Source: Collimonas rhizosphaerae (GTDB taxonomy: Bacteria; Pseudomonadota; Gammaproteobacteria; Burkholderiales; Burkholderiaceae_D). Taken from it: a DNA stretch of 64,000 nt. Location: assembly GCF_038896935.1 (NCBI RefSeq), contig NZ_JBANDC010000019.1, positions 1 to 64,000 on the forward strand. The letters are read 5' to 3'. This document shows, piece by piece, positions 9,093 through 18,587 of the stretch; position 1 is the first letter of the stretch, and each line of letters starts with the position of its first letter. The position numbers and the translations under genes were made by a program. Below the pieces are notes generated by a model that was not told the origin of the DNA, made no database searches, and was given only the letters and a program-made list of their open reading frames with translations.

Positions 9093-11438
9093 ATGACTAG
9101 AACAAGCCAAGCCTATACCCGCAACACCAAGCCGCAAGAGGCGCCGCCGCTGCCGAGCCGTCTGGTCCGGCTGCTGTATGAAGCGCGCTGGATCATCTAT
9201 GCGGTCGTCACAGCCTACCTGATCATCATTTTCGCCAGCTACTCGAAATCCGATCCGGGCTGGTCGCACGCCAACGTGGTGCCGCACCTGCATAACTGGG
9301 GCGGCCGCATCGGCGCCTGGCTGTCCGACCTGATGCTGTTCGTATTCGGCGCCTCGGCCTGGTGGTGGTGCGCGTTGCTGCTGCGCACCTTGTGGCAGGG
9401 CTACCGGCGCATTTCCCAGCGTTTCCTGGTGGAAAAAACGGCCGAGCCCGAACATCACCAGGAAGGCCTGATCCGCGGCGCCGGTTTTGCCTTGATCCTG
9501 GTCGGCAGCATGGGCATCGAATACACCCGCATGTCGTCGCTGCACATGCAGCTGCCGCGCGCGCCCGGCGGCGTGCTGGGCCAGCTGATCGGCAGCAGTG
9601 CGCAAACCGCGCTCGGCTTCACCGGCTCGACCTTGTTCCTGCTGCTGCTGTTTGCGCTGGGCATCAGCCTGTTTTTCCACGTATCGTGGCTGACGGTGGC
9701 TGAGCGCATCGGCGCTGGCATCGAGAACGGGCTGCTGTGGCTGAAGAATTTCTATGTCGCCCGCGAAGACCGCAAGGCAGGGCAGGTGGCTGCGGTCAAG
9801 CGCGAAGAAGTGGTCGTGCAGGAGCGCGCCAAGATCGTGGTGGCGTCGCCGATCCGGATCGAGCCGCAAGTGGTGGCGGTGCCGAAATCGGAACGGGTCG
9901 AGAAAGAACGGCAAAGCACCTTGTTCACCGATTTGCCCGACACCAACCTGCCGCCGCTGTCGCTGCTGGACGAAGCGCCGCCGCAGCAGCAGACCGTGAG
10001 CGTCGAGACGCTGGAATTCACCAGCCGCCTGATCGAGAAAAAACTTTCCGATTTCGGCGTGCAGGTCAAGGTGGTGGCAGCTTATCCCGGCCCGGTGATC
10101 ACCCGTTACGAAATCGAACCGGCGACCGGCGTCAAGGGCAGCCAGATCGTCGGCCTGGCGCGCGACCTGGCGCGTTCGCTGTCGCTGACTTCGATCCGCG
10201 TGGTGGAAGTGATTCCCGGCAAAATGTTCATGGGCCTGGAATTGCCGAATCCGAAACGACAGATTGTGCGCCTGACCGAGATCCTCGGCTCCAAGGTCTA
10301 CAACGACGGCGTCTCCAGCCTCACCATCGCGCTCGGCAAGGACATTGCCGGCCATCCGGTGGTGGCCGACCTGGCGAAGATGCCGCACTTGCTGGTGGCC
10401 GGCACGACCGGCTCGGGCAAGTCGGTGGGCATCAACGCCACCATCCTGTCCCTGCTGTATAAATCCGATCCGAACCAGGTGCGCCTGATCCTGATCGATC
10501 CGAAAATGCTGGAGCTGTCGATCTACGAAGGCATCCCGCACCTGCTGGCGCCGGTGGTCACCGACATGCGCCAGGCCGGCCATGCGCTGAACTGGGCGGT
10601 CAATGAAATGGAGCGCCGCTACAAGCTGATGTCGAAGATGGGCGTGCGCAACCTGACCGGCTACAACCAGAAGATCACTGAAGCCGACAAGCGCGAAGAA
10701 AAGATCCCGAATCCGTTCAGCCTGACGCCGGATGCGCCGGAGCCGCTGGAAAAACTGCCGACCATCGTCGTCATCATCGACGAGCTGGCCGACCTGATGA
10801 TGGTGGTCGGCAAGAAGGTGGAAGAACTGATCGCGCGTATCGCGCAAAAGGCGCGCGCGGCCGGCATCCACTTGATCCTGGCGACGCAGCGCCCATCTGT
10901 AGACGTGATCACCGGCCTGATCAAGGCCAACGTGCCGACCCGCATCGCATTCCAGGTCAGCAGCAAGATCGACTCGCGCACCATCCTCGACCAGATGGGA
11001 GCGGAAGCGCTGCTCGGCATGGGCGACATGCTGTACATGCCGCCCGGCACCGGCTTGCCGATCCGGGTCCATGGCGCTTTCGTCTCGGATGAAGAAGTGC
11101 ACCGGGTGGTCGACTACCTGAAGGAACAAGGCGAGCCGAACTACATCGAAGGAATACTGGAAGGCGGCGTGCTGGAAGACGGCGCCGACGGCGCAGCGGG
11201 CGGCGGCGCGGCGGCCGGCGGCACCGAAGGCGACGAACTGTACGACCAGGCGGTGGCGGTGGTGCTGAAAAACCGGCGCGCCTCGATTTCGCTGGTGCAG
11301 CGCCATCTGCGCATCGGCTACAACCGCGCGGCACGCTTGCTGGAACAGATGGAAACAAGCGGGCTGGTCTCAACCATGCAATCCAACGGCAACCGGGAAA
11401 TCCTGGTGCCGGCGGGAAATAGCAATACGGAGCAATAA
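9093..11438 (+). CDS. ftsK: DNA translocase FtsK
   Basis: The septal DNA pump that moves chromosome ends through the closing division site and activates XerCD recombination at dif, 781 aa. Four to five N-terminal membrane segments (about residues 28-210) are followed by a short linker rather than the long one of E. coli FtsK. The motor domain has Walker A GTTGSGKS near residue 437 and Walker B VVIIDELADLMMV near residue 558. The C-terminal winged-helix gamma domain, which reads KOPS sites, covers the last ~65 residues (DELYDQAVAVVLKNRRAS onward). lolA follows 3 bases later. Confidence 0.97.
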   Translation: MTRTSQAYTRNTKPQEAPPLPSRLVRLLYEARWIIYAVVTAYLIIIFASYSKSDPGWSHANVVPHLHNWGGRIGAWLSDLMLFVFGASAWWWCALLLRTLWQGYRRISQRFLVEKTAEPEHHQEGLIRGAGFALILVGSMGIEYTRMSSLHMQLPRAPGGVLGQLIGSSAQTALGFTGSTLFLLLLFALGISLFFHVSWLTVAERIGAGIENGLLWLKNFYVAREDRKAGQVAAVKREEVVVQERAKIVVASPIRIEPQVVAVPKSERVEKERQSTLFTDLPDTNLPPLSLLDEAPPQQQTVSVETLEFTSRLIEKKLSDFGVQVKVVAAYPGPVITRYEIEPATGVKGSQIVGLARDLARSLSLTSIRVVEVIPGKMFMGLELPNPKRQIVRLTEILGSKVYNDGVSSLTIALGKDIAGHPVVADLAKMPHLLVAGTTGSGKSVGINATILSLLYKSDPNQVRLILIDPKMLELSIYEGIPHLLAPVVTDMRQAGHALNWAVNEMERRYKLMSKMGVRNLTGYNQKITEADKREEKIPNPFSLTPDAPEPLEKLPTIVVIIDELADLMMVVGKKVEELIARIAQKARAAGIHLILATQRPSVDVITGLIKANVPTRIAFQVSSKIDSRTILDQMGAEALLGMGDMLYMPPGTGLPIRVHGAFVSDEEVHRVVDYLKEQGEPNYIEGILEGGVLEDGADGAAGGGAAAGGTEGDELYDQAVAVVLKNRRASISLVQRHLRIGYNRAARLLEQMETSGLVSTMQSNGNREILVPAGNSNTEQ

Positions 11439-11441
11439 GAT

Positions 11442-12128
11442 ATGCAAAAGAAAATCATCGCCAGCTTGACCGGTAACAACATGTTCGCCAAGTTCAAGTC
11501 GGGCCGCCTGATTGTCGGCCTGTCCCTGAGCATGGCGCTGTTGCCGTCGCTGGCCCATGCCAGCGCGCTGGAGCAGTTCAAGTCCTTCGTCAGCAGCACG
11601 CAGTCGGCCAGGGGCGAGTTCTCGCAGCAGCTGGTGAAAATCGACGCCGGCAAGGCGCCCAAGGTAACCAGCACTTCCAGCGGGATCTTTATCTTTGCCC
11701 GGCCGGGCAAGTTCATCTGGACTTACCAGAAACCGTACGAACAGGTGCTGCAAGCCGACGGCGACAGGCTGTACATCTACGACAAGGATTTGAACCAGGT
11801 GACCACCAAGAGCCTCGGCAATGCGCTGGGTTCTTCACCGGCGGCGATCCTGTTCGGCAGCAACGACCTGGAAAAGAATTTCATCCTGAAGGAAGGCCAG
11901 GCCAAGGATGGCATGGAATGGCTGGAAGCGACGCCGAAAGCCAAGGACACCACCTTTGACCATATCGGCATCGGCTTGAAGGATGGCTTGCCGCATGCGA
12001 TGGAATTGCGCGATTCGTTCGGCCAGGTATCGCTGCTGACCTTCAAGAACTTCGTCAAGAATCCGCCGCTGTCGGCCGGGCAGTTCCAGTTTGTCGTGCC
12101 CAAGGGTGCGGATGTGCTCAACCAGTAG
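11442..12128 (+). CDS. lolA: Outer-membrane lipoprotein carrier LolA
   Basis: The periplasmic chaperone that carries lipoproteins from LolCDE to LolB, 228 aa from this start. A signal peptide is present (GLSLSMALLPSLAHA before SALEQF). The mature part has the family pattern of SARGEFSQQ, RPGKFIWTYQKPYEQ and YIYDKDLNQV. A second in-frame ATG at 11481 would give a more usual signal peptide length, so the start is uncertain by 13 codons. The gene is 3 bases after ftsK; the ftsK-lolA-rarA order is a common one in proteobacteria, here interrupted by fdxA on the other strand. Confidence 0.95.
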   Translation: MQKKIIASLTGNNMFAKFKSGRLIVGLSLSMALLPSLAHASALEQFKSFVSSTQSARGEFSQQLVKIDAGKAPKVTSTSSGIFIFARPGKFIWTYQKPYEQVLQADGDRLYIYDKDLNQVTTKSLGNALGSSPAAILFGSNDLEKNFILKEGQAKDGMEWLEATPKAKDTTFDHIGIGLKDGLPHAMELRDSFGQVSLLTFKNFVKNPPLSAGQFQFVVPKGADVLNQ

Positions 12129-12165
12129 TCGAGACCGGGCGCGGGACAGGCGCAATGCCGGGCGG

Positions 12166-12498
12166 CTAAGCCTGTTCCAGGAATTCCAGCTTGTTGGCGA
12201 CGTCGCGCCAGGCTTCATGGTCGGGCAAGGGCGCTTGCGAGCGGGTGATCGGCTTCCAGTCCGGATGGGCGGCCAGGCGGGCGTTGATTTCGGCAAAGTG
12301 GCGTTGTTCGCCGGGCAGGTCGGTTTCGTTGTAGATCGCACCGACCGGGCATTCCGGCACGCACATCGAGCAGTCTATGCAATCCTCCGGCGCGATCACC
12401 AGGAAATTCGGCCCTTGCCGGAAGCAATCCATAGGACAGACGTCGACGCAGTCGGTGTATTTGCAACGGATGCAGGAATCGGTGACGACAAAGGGCAT
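12166..12498 (-). CDS. fdxA: Ferredoxin FdxA, 7Fe type
   Basis: A small electron carrier, 110 aa, with one [3Fe-4S] and one [4Fe-4S] cluster. Cys9, Cys17 and Cys50 with the C-terminal-side cysteines Cys21, Cys40, Cys43 and Cys46 give the usual 7Fe arrangement; Cys12 and Cys25 are extra. The C-terminal ~55 residues form the long tail seen in Azotobacter-type FdI. It lies convergent to lolA and divergent from rarA. Its redox partner is not evident from context. Confidence 0.93.
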   Translation of the reverse strand: MPFVVTDSCIRCKYTDCVDVCPMDCFRQGPNFLVIAPEDCIDCSMCVPECPVGAIYNETDLPGEQRHFAEINARLAAHPDWKPITRSQAPLPDHEAWRDVANKLEFLEQA

Positions 12499-12651
12499 GG
12501 CGGGCTGGATGTGTGCTGGTCAAAATCGACTGGGATTCTCTCACAATCGCCGTCTTCGCGCAGGGCGCCGCCGCCGGCAGGTTTCCGTCGCCGCCATTAA
12601 GATGCTGCATGACATTTGATTTTCCAGACAAAGACCATTTTCCACTGAACC

Positions 12652-13962
12652 ATGTCCGATCTCTTCAAAGTAGAACCTACACCGCCTTTAGCCGAAGCCC
12701 TGCGTCCGGCGACCCTGGACGAGGTGATCGGGCAGAGCCACCTGCTGGGGCCGGGCAAGCCGCTGCGGCTGGCGTTTGAATCGGGCAAGCCGCATTCGAT
12801 GATCCTGTGGGGGCCGCCCGGGGTCGGCAAGACCACGCTGGCGCGCTTGACAGCCAATGCCTTCGACTGTGAATTCATCCCGCTGTCGGCGGTGTTCTCC
12901 GGCGTCAAGGATATCCGGGGGGCGATGGAGCAGGCGCAGCAGAACCTGGCGCAAGGCAAGCATACGATCTTGTTCGTCGATGAAATCCACCGCTTCAACA
13001 AGTCGCAGCAAGACGCCTTGCTGCCGTATGCCGAATCGGGCCTGGTGACCTTTATCGGCGCGACTACTGAAAATCCCTCGTTTGAAGTCAATTCCGCTTT
13101 GCTGTCGCGGGCGCAGGTGTATGTGCTGCAAGCCTTGACCGAGGATGAGCTGAAGCTGCTGCTGGCGCGCGCGCAGGAGCGGGTATTGTCGCACCTGCAG
13201 TTCGACGCCGCCGCGGTCGATACCCTGATCGGTTATGCCGACGGCGATGCGCGCCGGCTGCTCAACCTGCTGGAGCAGAGCGGCAGCGCCATCAAGGCTT
13301 CCGGCGTGACCCAGGTCACCAGCGAGTTCCTGCAAAATGCGCTGACCCTGAATGCGCGCCGCTTCGACAAGGGCGGCGACAATTTCTACGACCAGATTTC
13401 AGCCCTGCACAAATCGGTGCGCGGCTCCAGTCCGGACGGCGCGCTGTACTGGCTGTGCCGCATGCTGGACGGCGGCGCCGATCCCAGGTACCTGTCGCGC
13501 CGGATCGTGCGCATGGCCTGGGAAGACATCGGCCTGGCCGATCCGCGTGCGATGCAGATCGCCAACGACGCCGCGGCCACCTATGAGCGGCTGGGTTCGC
13601 CGGAGGGTGAGCTGGCGCTGGGCCAGGCCGTCATCTACCTGGCGGTGGCGGCCAAGAGCAATGCCGGCTACAACGCCTTCAACCAGGCCATGGCGTTTGT
13701 CAGGAAAGACAAATCGCGGGAAGTGCCGGTGCATCTCAGAAATGCGCCGACCAAGCTGATGAAGGAACTCGGCTACGGCCACGAATACCGTTATGCGCAC
13801 GACGAGCCGCATGCCTATGCTGCCGGCGAAACCTACCTGCCCGACGGCATAGGCGATCCCGGCTGGTATCGGCCGGTGCCGCGCGGCGTCGAGTCCAAGA
13901 TAGGCGAGAAAATGCAGTTCCTGAAAAGCCTGGATGACCAGGCCAACGCCGATAAAGGCTAG
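12652..13962 (+). CDS. rarA: Replication-associated recombination protein A (RarA/MgsA)
   Basis: An AAA+ ATPase related to clamp loaders and to eukaryotic WRNIP1, acting at stalled replication forks, 436 aa. Walker A GPPGVGKT is at residues 54-61 and Walker B ILFVDEIHRF at about 106-115. The sensor 1 region IGATTENPSFEVNSALLSR follows, then the C-terminal tetramerisation domain (YDQISALHKSVRGSSPDGALYW is cut here to its first part, YDQISALHKS). Length and domain order are those of the full-size family. It is downstream of ftsK-lolA, separated by the opposite-strand fdxA. Confidence 0.96.
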   Translation: MSDLFKVEPTPPLAEALRPATLDEVIGQSHLLGPGKPLRLAFESGKPHSMILWGPPGVGKTTLARLTANAFDCEFIPLSAVFSGVKDIRGAMEQAQQNLAQGKHTILFVDEIHRFNKSQQDALLPYAESGLVTFIGATTENPSFEVNSALLSRAQVYVLQALTEDELKLLLARAQERVLSHLQFDAAAVDTLIGYADGDARRLLNLLEQSGSAIKASGVTQVTSEFLQNALTLNARRFDKGGDNFYDQISALHKSVRGSSPDGALYWLCRMLDGGADPRYLSRRIVRMAWEDIGLADPRAMQIANDAAATYERLGSPEGELALGQAVIYLAVAAKSNAGYNAFNQAMAFVRKDKSREVPVHLRNAPTKLMKELGYGHEYRYAHDEPHAYAAGETYLPDGIGDPGWYRPVPRGVESKIGEKMQFLKSLDDQANADKG

Positions 13963-13989
13963 GCGCGGAGTAAAAACCAGGCAGGGAAG

Positions 13990-14703
13990 TCAGGCCGCCC
14001 GCACCGGCGCAAACAGCCTGGCGAAATCGACTTCCTTGGGCTGGCCGGTTTCGGTCAGCAGCTCCGAGGCATATTCACCCAGGTGATGCTCCATCAGCCT
14101 GGCCGCCCGTTCGGCATCGCCCTGTTCGATCGCATCCAGTATGCCGCTGTGTTCGTCGGCCGAACAGCTGTTGCGTTTCGGCGTTTCATACAAGCCTATC
14201 AGCAGGGACGTGCGCGCGATCAGGGTGCGCAGGTAGGCGCTGACGATATTGTTCTGGTTGGCTTCGCTGAGCTTGATATGGAATTCGCCCGAGAGGCGTA
14301 TCCATTCTCCCCAGTTGCCTTGTTCGCGCAACGCATGCTCTCTTGTCACCAGCGCGCGCAATTCCGGCAAAACCTTGCGTTTGGCGGCCAGGCTCTTGAC
14401 CGAGCCGCCCTCGAGGATGGCGCGGGCCTCGAACACCTCGCGCGCTTCCTTCACGTCATGCATGGCGATCACGGCGCCGCGGTTCGGCTGCAGGTCGATC
14501 ACGCGCTCATGCGCCAGTTTCACAAAGACCCGCCTCAAGGTGCCGCGCGTAACGCCGAACGCTTCGCACAGCGGCGCTTCGACCAGGCGTGTCCCGGGCG
14601 GCAGCTGGTGGTCGAGGATGGCGTCGATGATGGCGAGGTGGATGCGGGCATCGATTTCATCGTTGCTCAATTCCGCCTGGCTGCCTTTGGGAACTGCGCT
14701 CAT
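13990..14703 (-). CDS. GntR-family transcriptional regulator, FadR/FCD type
   Basis: A 237-aa repressor-type regulator. The N-terminal winged helix-turn-helix (about residues 20-85) includes TRLVEAPLCEAFGVTRGTLR, and the all-helical FCD ligand-binding domain fills the rest (EVFEARAILEGG with its metal/ligand-type residues). It is divergent from the NCS1 permease-racemase operon, and two nearly identical palindromes lie in the shared spacer. It probably controls that operon and itself. The ligand is inferred to be a hydantoin, ureide or breakdown product and is not shown by the sequence. Confidence 0.88.
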   Translation of the reverse strand: MSAVPKGSQAELSNDEIDARIHLAIIDAILDHQLPPGTRLVEAPLCEAFGVTRGTLRRVFVKLAHERVIDLQPNRGAVIAMHDVKEAREVFEARAILEGGSVKSLAAKRKVLPELRALVTREHALREQGNWGEWIRLSGEFHIKLSEANQNNIVSAYLRTLIARTSLLIGLYETPKRNSCSADEHSGILDAIEQGDAERAARLMEHHLGEYASELLTETGQPKEVDFARLFAPVRAA

Positions 14704-14757
14704 GCCACGGCCTCCGCTGTCTGTCCTGGCGCTACCTCAAGGATGTTTTGTTTTGAT

Positions 14758-14769
14758 ATTGTGCACAAT
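14758..14769. promoter_or_regulatory. Candidate GntR operator 1
   Basis: The perfect palindrome ATTGTGCACAAT lies 55 bases upstream of the GntR gene start. It matches the second site at 15066 in all but one central position, so it is a likely autoregulatory operator. Confidence 0.6.
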
Positions 14770-15065
14770 TTTCTCATGGATCGCCGCATCCTGCCAATGA
14801 TATGGCGACAGTATAAGTCCGAACCCTGCCGCTTGCACGCCTGGCTTGATTTGTCGTCGTCAGCCGTCAGGAAATTGCATCATTGCGAGGCGGGTGCACA
14901 TAAATGGCGGATTTTTGCACCAATTTGTGCGCGCTTGAAACACCCGTAACCATGTAGCCGCAGCTTGTTTTTCGGCCAAAAATCCCCTCTGTTTTCGACT
15001 GTCGCGCCCCTGTTCGACTTGGCCTTGGCGTCGCTTGGCACGATTCTGGCTTATGTGTAGATCAC

Positions 15066-15079
15066 GATTGTGCGCAATC
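15066..15079. promoter_or_regulatory. Candidate GntR operator 2
   Basis: The perfect 14-base palindrome GATTGTGCGCAATC lies about 120 bases upstream of the permease start. It shares the ATTGTGC-GCAAT core with the site at 14758 and likely serves the permease-racemase promoter. Confidence 0.6.
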
Positions 15080-15198
15080 TTATACATGATTGTAGATGAT
15101 TATTGCGATTTCAATATCGGCCGGTTTTGCCAATCAAAGCCAGACCCCGGCGATGTTCCGCCCGGTTTGATTTTCAACATCCTGGAGTAGGAGTCACG

Positions 15199-16662
15199 AT
15201 GGAACAGCACAATGCCATTATCAAGCCCTCGTATGACGACCGGCTGACCAACGACGACCTGGCGCCGCTGAAAAAACAGACCTGGGGCAGCTACAACATT
15301 TTTGCGTTCTGGATGTCGGATGTGCACAGCGTGGGCGGTTATGTCACCGCCGGCAGCCTGTTTGCGCTCGGACTGAGCAGCTGGCAAGTGCTGGTGGCGC
15401 TGCTGGCCGGCATCATGATCGTGCAATTCTTCGCCAACCTGGTGGCCAAGCCCAGCCAGCTCACAAGCGCGCCTTATCCGGTCATCTGCCGCACCACCTT
15501 CGGCGTGCTGGGGGCGAACATTCCGGCGATCATCCGCGGACTGATTGCCGTGGCCTGGTACGGCATCCAGACTTACCTGGCGTCCGGCGCCTTCCTCCTG
15601 ATCGTATTGAAATTTTTTCCGCAGCTGGCGATCTACGCCGACCTCAGGCAATACGGTTTTGCCGGCTTGTCTTACCTGGGCTGGCTGGGTTTCATGGTGA
15701 TGTGGGTGCTGCAGGCGATCGTGTTCTGGACCGGCATGGACGCCATCCGCCGATTCATCGACTGGGCCGGGCCGGCGGTGTATGTGGTGATGTTCCTGCT
15801 GGCGGCCTGGCTGATCAGCAAAGCCGGCTGGAGCAATATCGACCTGAACCTGGGCGGCATCAAATACAGCGGCGCGGCGGCGATCCCGGTCATGGTCAAC
15901 GCCACGGCGCTGGTGGTGTCCTATTTCTCCGGGCCGATGCTCAACTTCGGTGATTTTTCGCGCTACGGCAAGGATTTCACATCGGTGAAGCGCGGGAATT
16001 TCTGGGGCTTGCCGGTCAACTTCCTCGGTTTCTCGTTGTTGACCGTAGTCTGCATCGCCGCCACCTTGCCGCTGTACGGCAAGCTGATCACCGATCCGGT
16101 GGAGATGGTGAGCCATATCGACAACACCTTTGCGGTGGTGCTGGGCGGCCTGACTTTCATGATCGCCACGGTCGGCATCAACATCGTCGCCAACTTCGTG
16201 TCGCCGGCTTTCGATTTTTCCAACGTGGCGCCGAAGCTGGTCAGCTGGCGCATGGGCGGCATGATCGCCGCGGTCGCTTCGATTTTCATCACGCCCTGGA
16301 ACCTGTTCAACAATCCGCATGTGATCCACTACACGCTCGATATCCTGGGTTCTTTCATCGGCCCCTTGTTCGGCATCCTGATTGCCGACTTCTACCTGGT
16401 GAAGAAACAGCAGGTGATCGTCGACGACCTGTACACCATGGACCGCAAAGGCGCTTACTGGTACAGCAACGGCTATAACCCCAAGGCCATCATCGCGCTG
16501 GTCCCGGCGGCCGCGATTCCGGTTCTGTGCGTATTGCTGCCGTCCCTCGGCAGCCTGGCCAACTTCAGCTGGTTCATCGGCATGGCGTGCGGCCTGGCGA
16601 TCTACTGGACCATCAGCGATAAGCAGCCGGCGCCGAAAACGGCAGGAGCAGCGAGCGCCTGA
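15199..16662 (+). CDS. NCS1-family nucleobase/hydantoin/allantoin:cation symporter
   Basis: An inner-membrane secondary transporter of the NCS1 family (relatives: Mhp1, PucI, CodB), 487 aa with about twelve membrane segments. The frame runs further upstream, but the ATG at 15199 sits behind a good ribosome binding site (GGAGTAGGAG) and gives the family N-terminus, with NDDLAPLKKQTWGSYNIFAF preceding TM1. The substrate is likely a hydantoin or allantoin because an Asp/Glu/hydantoin racemase follows 2 bases after the stop. A GntR regulator is divergent. No hydantoinase or allantoinase gene is in the window. Confidence 0.88.
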   Translation: MEQHNAIIKPSYDDRLTNDDLAPLKKQTWGSYNIFAFWMSDVHSVGGYVTAGSLFALGLSSWQVLVALLAGIMIVQFFANLVAKPSQLTSAPYPVICRTTFGVLGANIPAIIRGLIAVAWYGIQTYLASGAFLLIVLKFFPQLAIYADLRQYGFAGLSYLGWLGFMVMWVLQAIVFWTGMDAIRRFIDWAGPAVYVVMFLLAAWLISKAGWSNIDLNLGGIKYSGAAAIPVMVNATALVVSYFSGPMLNFGDFSRYGKDFTSVKRGNFWGLPVNFLGFSLLTVVCIAATLPLYGKLITDPVEMVSHIDNTFAVVLGGLTFMIATVGINIVANFVSPAFDFSNVAPKLVSWRMGGMIAAVASIFITPWNLFNNPHVIHYTLDILGSFIGPLFGILIADFYLVKKQQVIVDDLYTMDRKGAYWYSNGYNPKAIIALVPAAAIPVLCVLLPSLGSLANFSWFIGMACGLAIYWTISDKQPAPKTAGAASA

Positions 16663-16664
16663 CC

Positions 16665-17405
16665 TTGAAAATCAAAGTCATCAATCCCAATACGACCTGG
16701 AGCATGACCGAGAAGATCGGTCTTTGCGCGCGCCGGGTGGCGGCTGCCGGCACCGAGGTGATTGCGGTCAGTCCGGACATGGGGCCGGCGTCGATCGAGA
16801 GCCACTACGACGAAGCGCTGAGCGTGCCGGGCATCCTCGATGAAATCAGGAAGGGCGAGGCTGCCGGCGTCGATGCCTATGTGATCGCCTGTTTCGGCGA
16901 CCCCGGCCTGTACGCCGCACGCGAAGCCGCACGCGGACCGGTGATCGGCATCGCCGAAGCGGCGATGCATGCAGCCAGCCTGGTCGGCGACAGTTTCAGC
17001 GTGGTCACTACGCTCGAACGGACCTGCGGCATCGCCTGGCACCTGGCAGAGAGGTACGGCATGCAGCGCTTTTGCCGCAAGGTGCGTGCCTGCGAACTGA
17101 ATGTGCTGGACCTGGAGCGGCCCGGCTCGGACGCCTACCGCACCATCCTCGCCGAATGCCGGCAGGCGATGGCGCAGGACAGGGTCGACAGCATCGTGCT
17201 CGGCTGTGCCGGCATGAGCGACCTCTGCAAGGTGCTTGCAGAGGAGCTGGGCATCGCCGTGATCGACGGCGTGGCGGTGGCGCTGAAACTGGCCGAAAGC
17301 CTGGTGCAGCTGGGCCTGAAGACCGGCAAGCGCGGCGACCTGGCGTTTCCCCTGGCGAAGCCTTATACCGGTTCGCTGGAAAAGTTCGCCTGGGAGCCGC
17401 GATAA
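16665..17405 (+). CDS. Asp/Glu/hydantoin racemase family protein (hydantoin or allantoin racemase)
   Basis: A 246-aa cofactor-independent racemase. The two catalytic-type cysteines are visible as Cys76 in VIACFGDPGL and Cys181 in VLGCAGMSDL, each in the position expected for acid/base catalysis on the two faces of the substrate. The N-terminus IKVINPNTTWSMT is typical of hydantoin racemases. The start is a TTG at 16665, two bases after the permease stop, with AGGAG at 16645 inside the end of that gene. Co-transcription with the NCS1 permease suggests uptake and racemisation of 5-substituted hydantoins or allantoin. Confidence 0.88.
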   Translation: MKIKVINPNTTWSMTEKIGLCARRVAAAGTEVIAVSPDMGPASIESHYDEALSVPGILDEIRKGEAAGVDAYVIACFGDPGLYAAREAARGPVIGIAEAAMHAASLVGDSFSVVTTLERTCGIAWHLAERYGMQRFCRKVRACELNVLDLERPGSDAYRTILAECRQAMAQDRVDSIVLGCAGMSDLCKVLAEELGIAVIDGVAVALKLAESLVQLGLKTGKRGDLAFPLAKPYTGSLEKFAWEPR

Positions 17406-18086
17406 GGGGCCGCCCGGAGGTCGGGCTGTACGGCCAGCATTTGCCCGTCCTTGCGGTTCTGCATTTCCGCCGTGCGCCATGCACCAAAGGTGCGCTTGCC
17501 GTGAGCCAATCGCAATGATTGTTTAGCGGATTCTGTAAACATCCGCCGAAAATTCCTGCTCGCACATTACGGCCTGCTCATATGCATTGCCACTTGAGGC
17601 AAAAAAAAGTGCCATTATTTTTTTAAATTTCCATATTTATTTTTCGACCCGCAAACAGGAGCAATCGGCTGTATCTTGGCCTCGATATTGCTTCATCTGC
17701 AGCAGGGCTGCGCCGCGCGCAAGCCATGTGACGCATTCCTGTACAGATGCTTCAGCCAGGCGCCATGCGAATGTCCAATAAATCCAAGGTAACAATCGGG
17801 CATCGCCGGTCAGAATCGCTGAACGCAAATAGAGGAATGTTCAAATAATTAAATGTTTAGTGGTGATTGTGTTGTTTTGTTCCTGTCGTCTTGTTGACGA
17901 TCAACGCACATTGGTCATACATTTTGGTCTTGGATTGAGTAGAGGAAAAGCGCAATGCACCCTTGCGATGTTTTTCTTTTGCGTGGAAAAGCGACGGCCG
18001 GCAAAGGCTGGCCGCTTGCATGCAACTGTCGGCATCGCTGATTTTTTCTTGGCTTTGAAAGAAGCACATTGTTAGGAGAGCCGCTC
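17406..18086. other. Long non-coding region upstream of the ECF sigma gene
   Basis: About 680 bases with no convincing gene; the short open frames here lack family resemblance and good start sites. The segment 17600-17650 and parts of 17820-17900 are A+T-rich and could hold promoters. I looked for a Fur box, expected for an iron-uptake sigma factor, and did not find a clear one by eye. Confidence 0.4.
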
Positions 18087-18587
18087 ATGCCCAAGGTGGA
18101 GGCCACGCCGTTGCAGTCGCTGTACATCGATCACCACAACTGGCTGGTGGGATGGTTGCGCAGGCGCCTCGGCAATATCGACCACGCTGCGGATATCGCG
18201 CAAGACACTTTTGTACGGGTCTTGCTGAAGCCTGCGATCGAGGTGATCGAAGAGCCGCGCGCCTACCTGACGGTCATCGCCAAAGGCCTGGTGGCCAATG
18301 CCTACCGGCGCGAAGCGCTTGAGCGCGCCTACCTGGAAACGCTGGCCCTGTTGCCCGAAGCGCTGGCGCCGTCGCAAGAATACCGCGCCATCCTGCTTGA
18401 GACCTTATTTGAAATCGACGCCATGCTGGACCGCCTGCCGCCCAAGGCGCGCAGCACTTTCCTGCTGTCGCAGCTGGAAGGCCTGACTTACGCCGAGATC
18501 GCCGAGCAGCTGAATATTTCCGTCAGGACCGTGAAGCGCCACATGGTGCTGGGTTTTGAACAGTGCCTGATGTTTTCCTTGCCATGA
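18087..18587 (+). CDS. FecI-type ECF sigma factor
   Basis: An extracytoplasmic-function sigma factor, 166 aa, that directs RNA polymerase to a TonB-receptor gene when the receptor binds its ligand. Region 2 is seen in DHAADIAQDTFVRVL and region 4 in LPPKARSTFLLSQLEGLTYA followed by a helix-turn-helix, AEQLNISVRTVKRH. The start chosen is the ATG at 18087 because TAGGAGAG stands 7 bases before it; an upstream TTG is less likely. The next gene overlaps the stop codon by ATGA. The FecI-FecR-receptor order is the standard cell-surface signalling cassette. Confidence 0.93.
   Translation: MPKVEATPLQSLYIDHHNWLVGWLRRRLGNIDHAADIAQDTFVRVLLKPAIEVIEEPRAYLTVIAKGLVANAYRREALERAYLETLALLPEALAPSQEYRAILLETLFEIDAMLDRLPPKARSTFLLSQLEGLTYAEIAEQLNISVRTVKRHMVLGFEQCLMFSLP

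Larger units (their letters stand above)
14704..15198. other. Divergent control region between GntR gene and permease operon
   Basis: No gene is visible in these 495 bases. The region carries two palindromes of one kind (14758-14769 and 15066-15079, listed separately), plus looser GTGC half-sites near 14890-14935. The two full sites are about 310 bases apart, one close to each divergent gene. Confidence 0.5.

Noticed and set aside
8991..11306. 771-aa open frame antisense to ftsK
   Set aside because: A shadow of the high-GC ftsK gene; composition is His/Arg/Gln-rich with no family pattern, and the plus strand encodes a complete FtsK.
17860..18075. 71-aa frame upstream of the ECF sigma gene
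   Set aside because: No family resemblance and no good start context; treated as non-coding leader or promoter DNA.
17406..18086. Fur box before the iron-uptake sigma factor
   Set aside because: Looked for a GATAATGATAATCATTATC-like site and found no convincing match.
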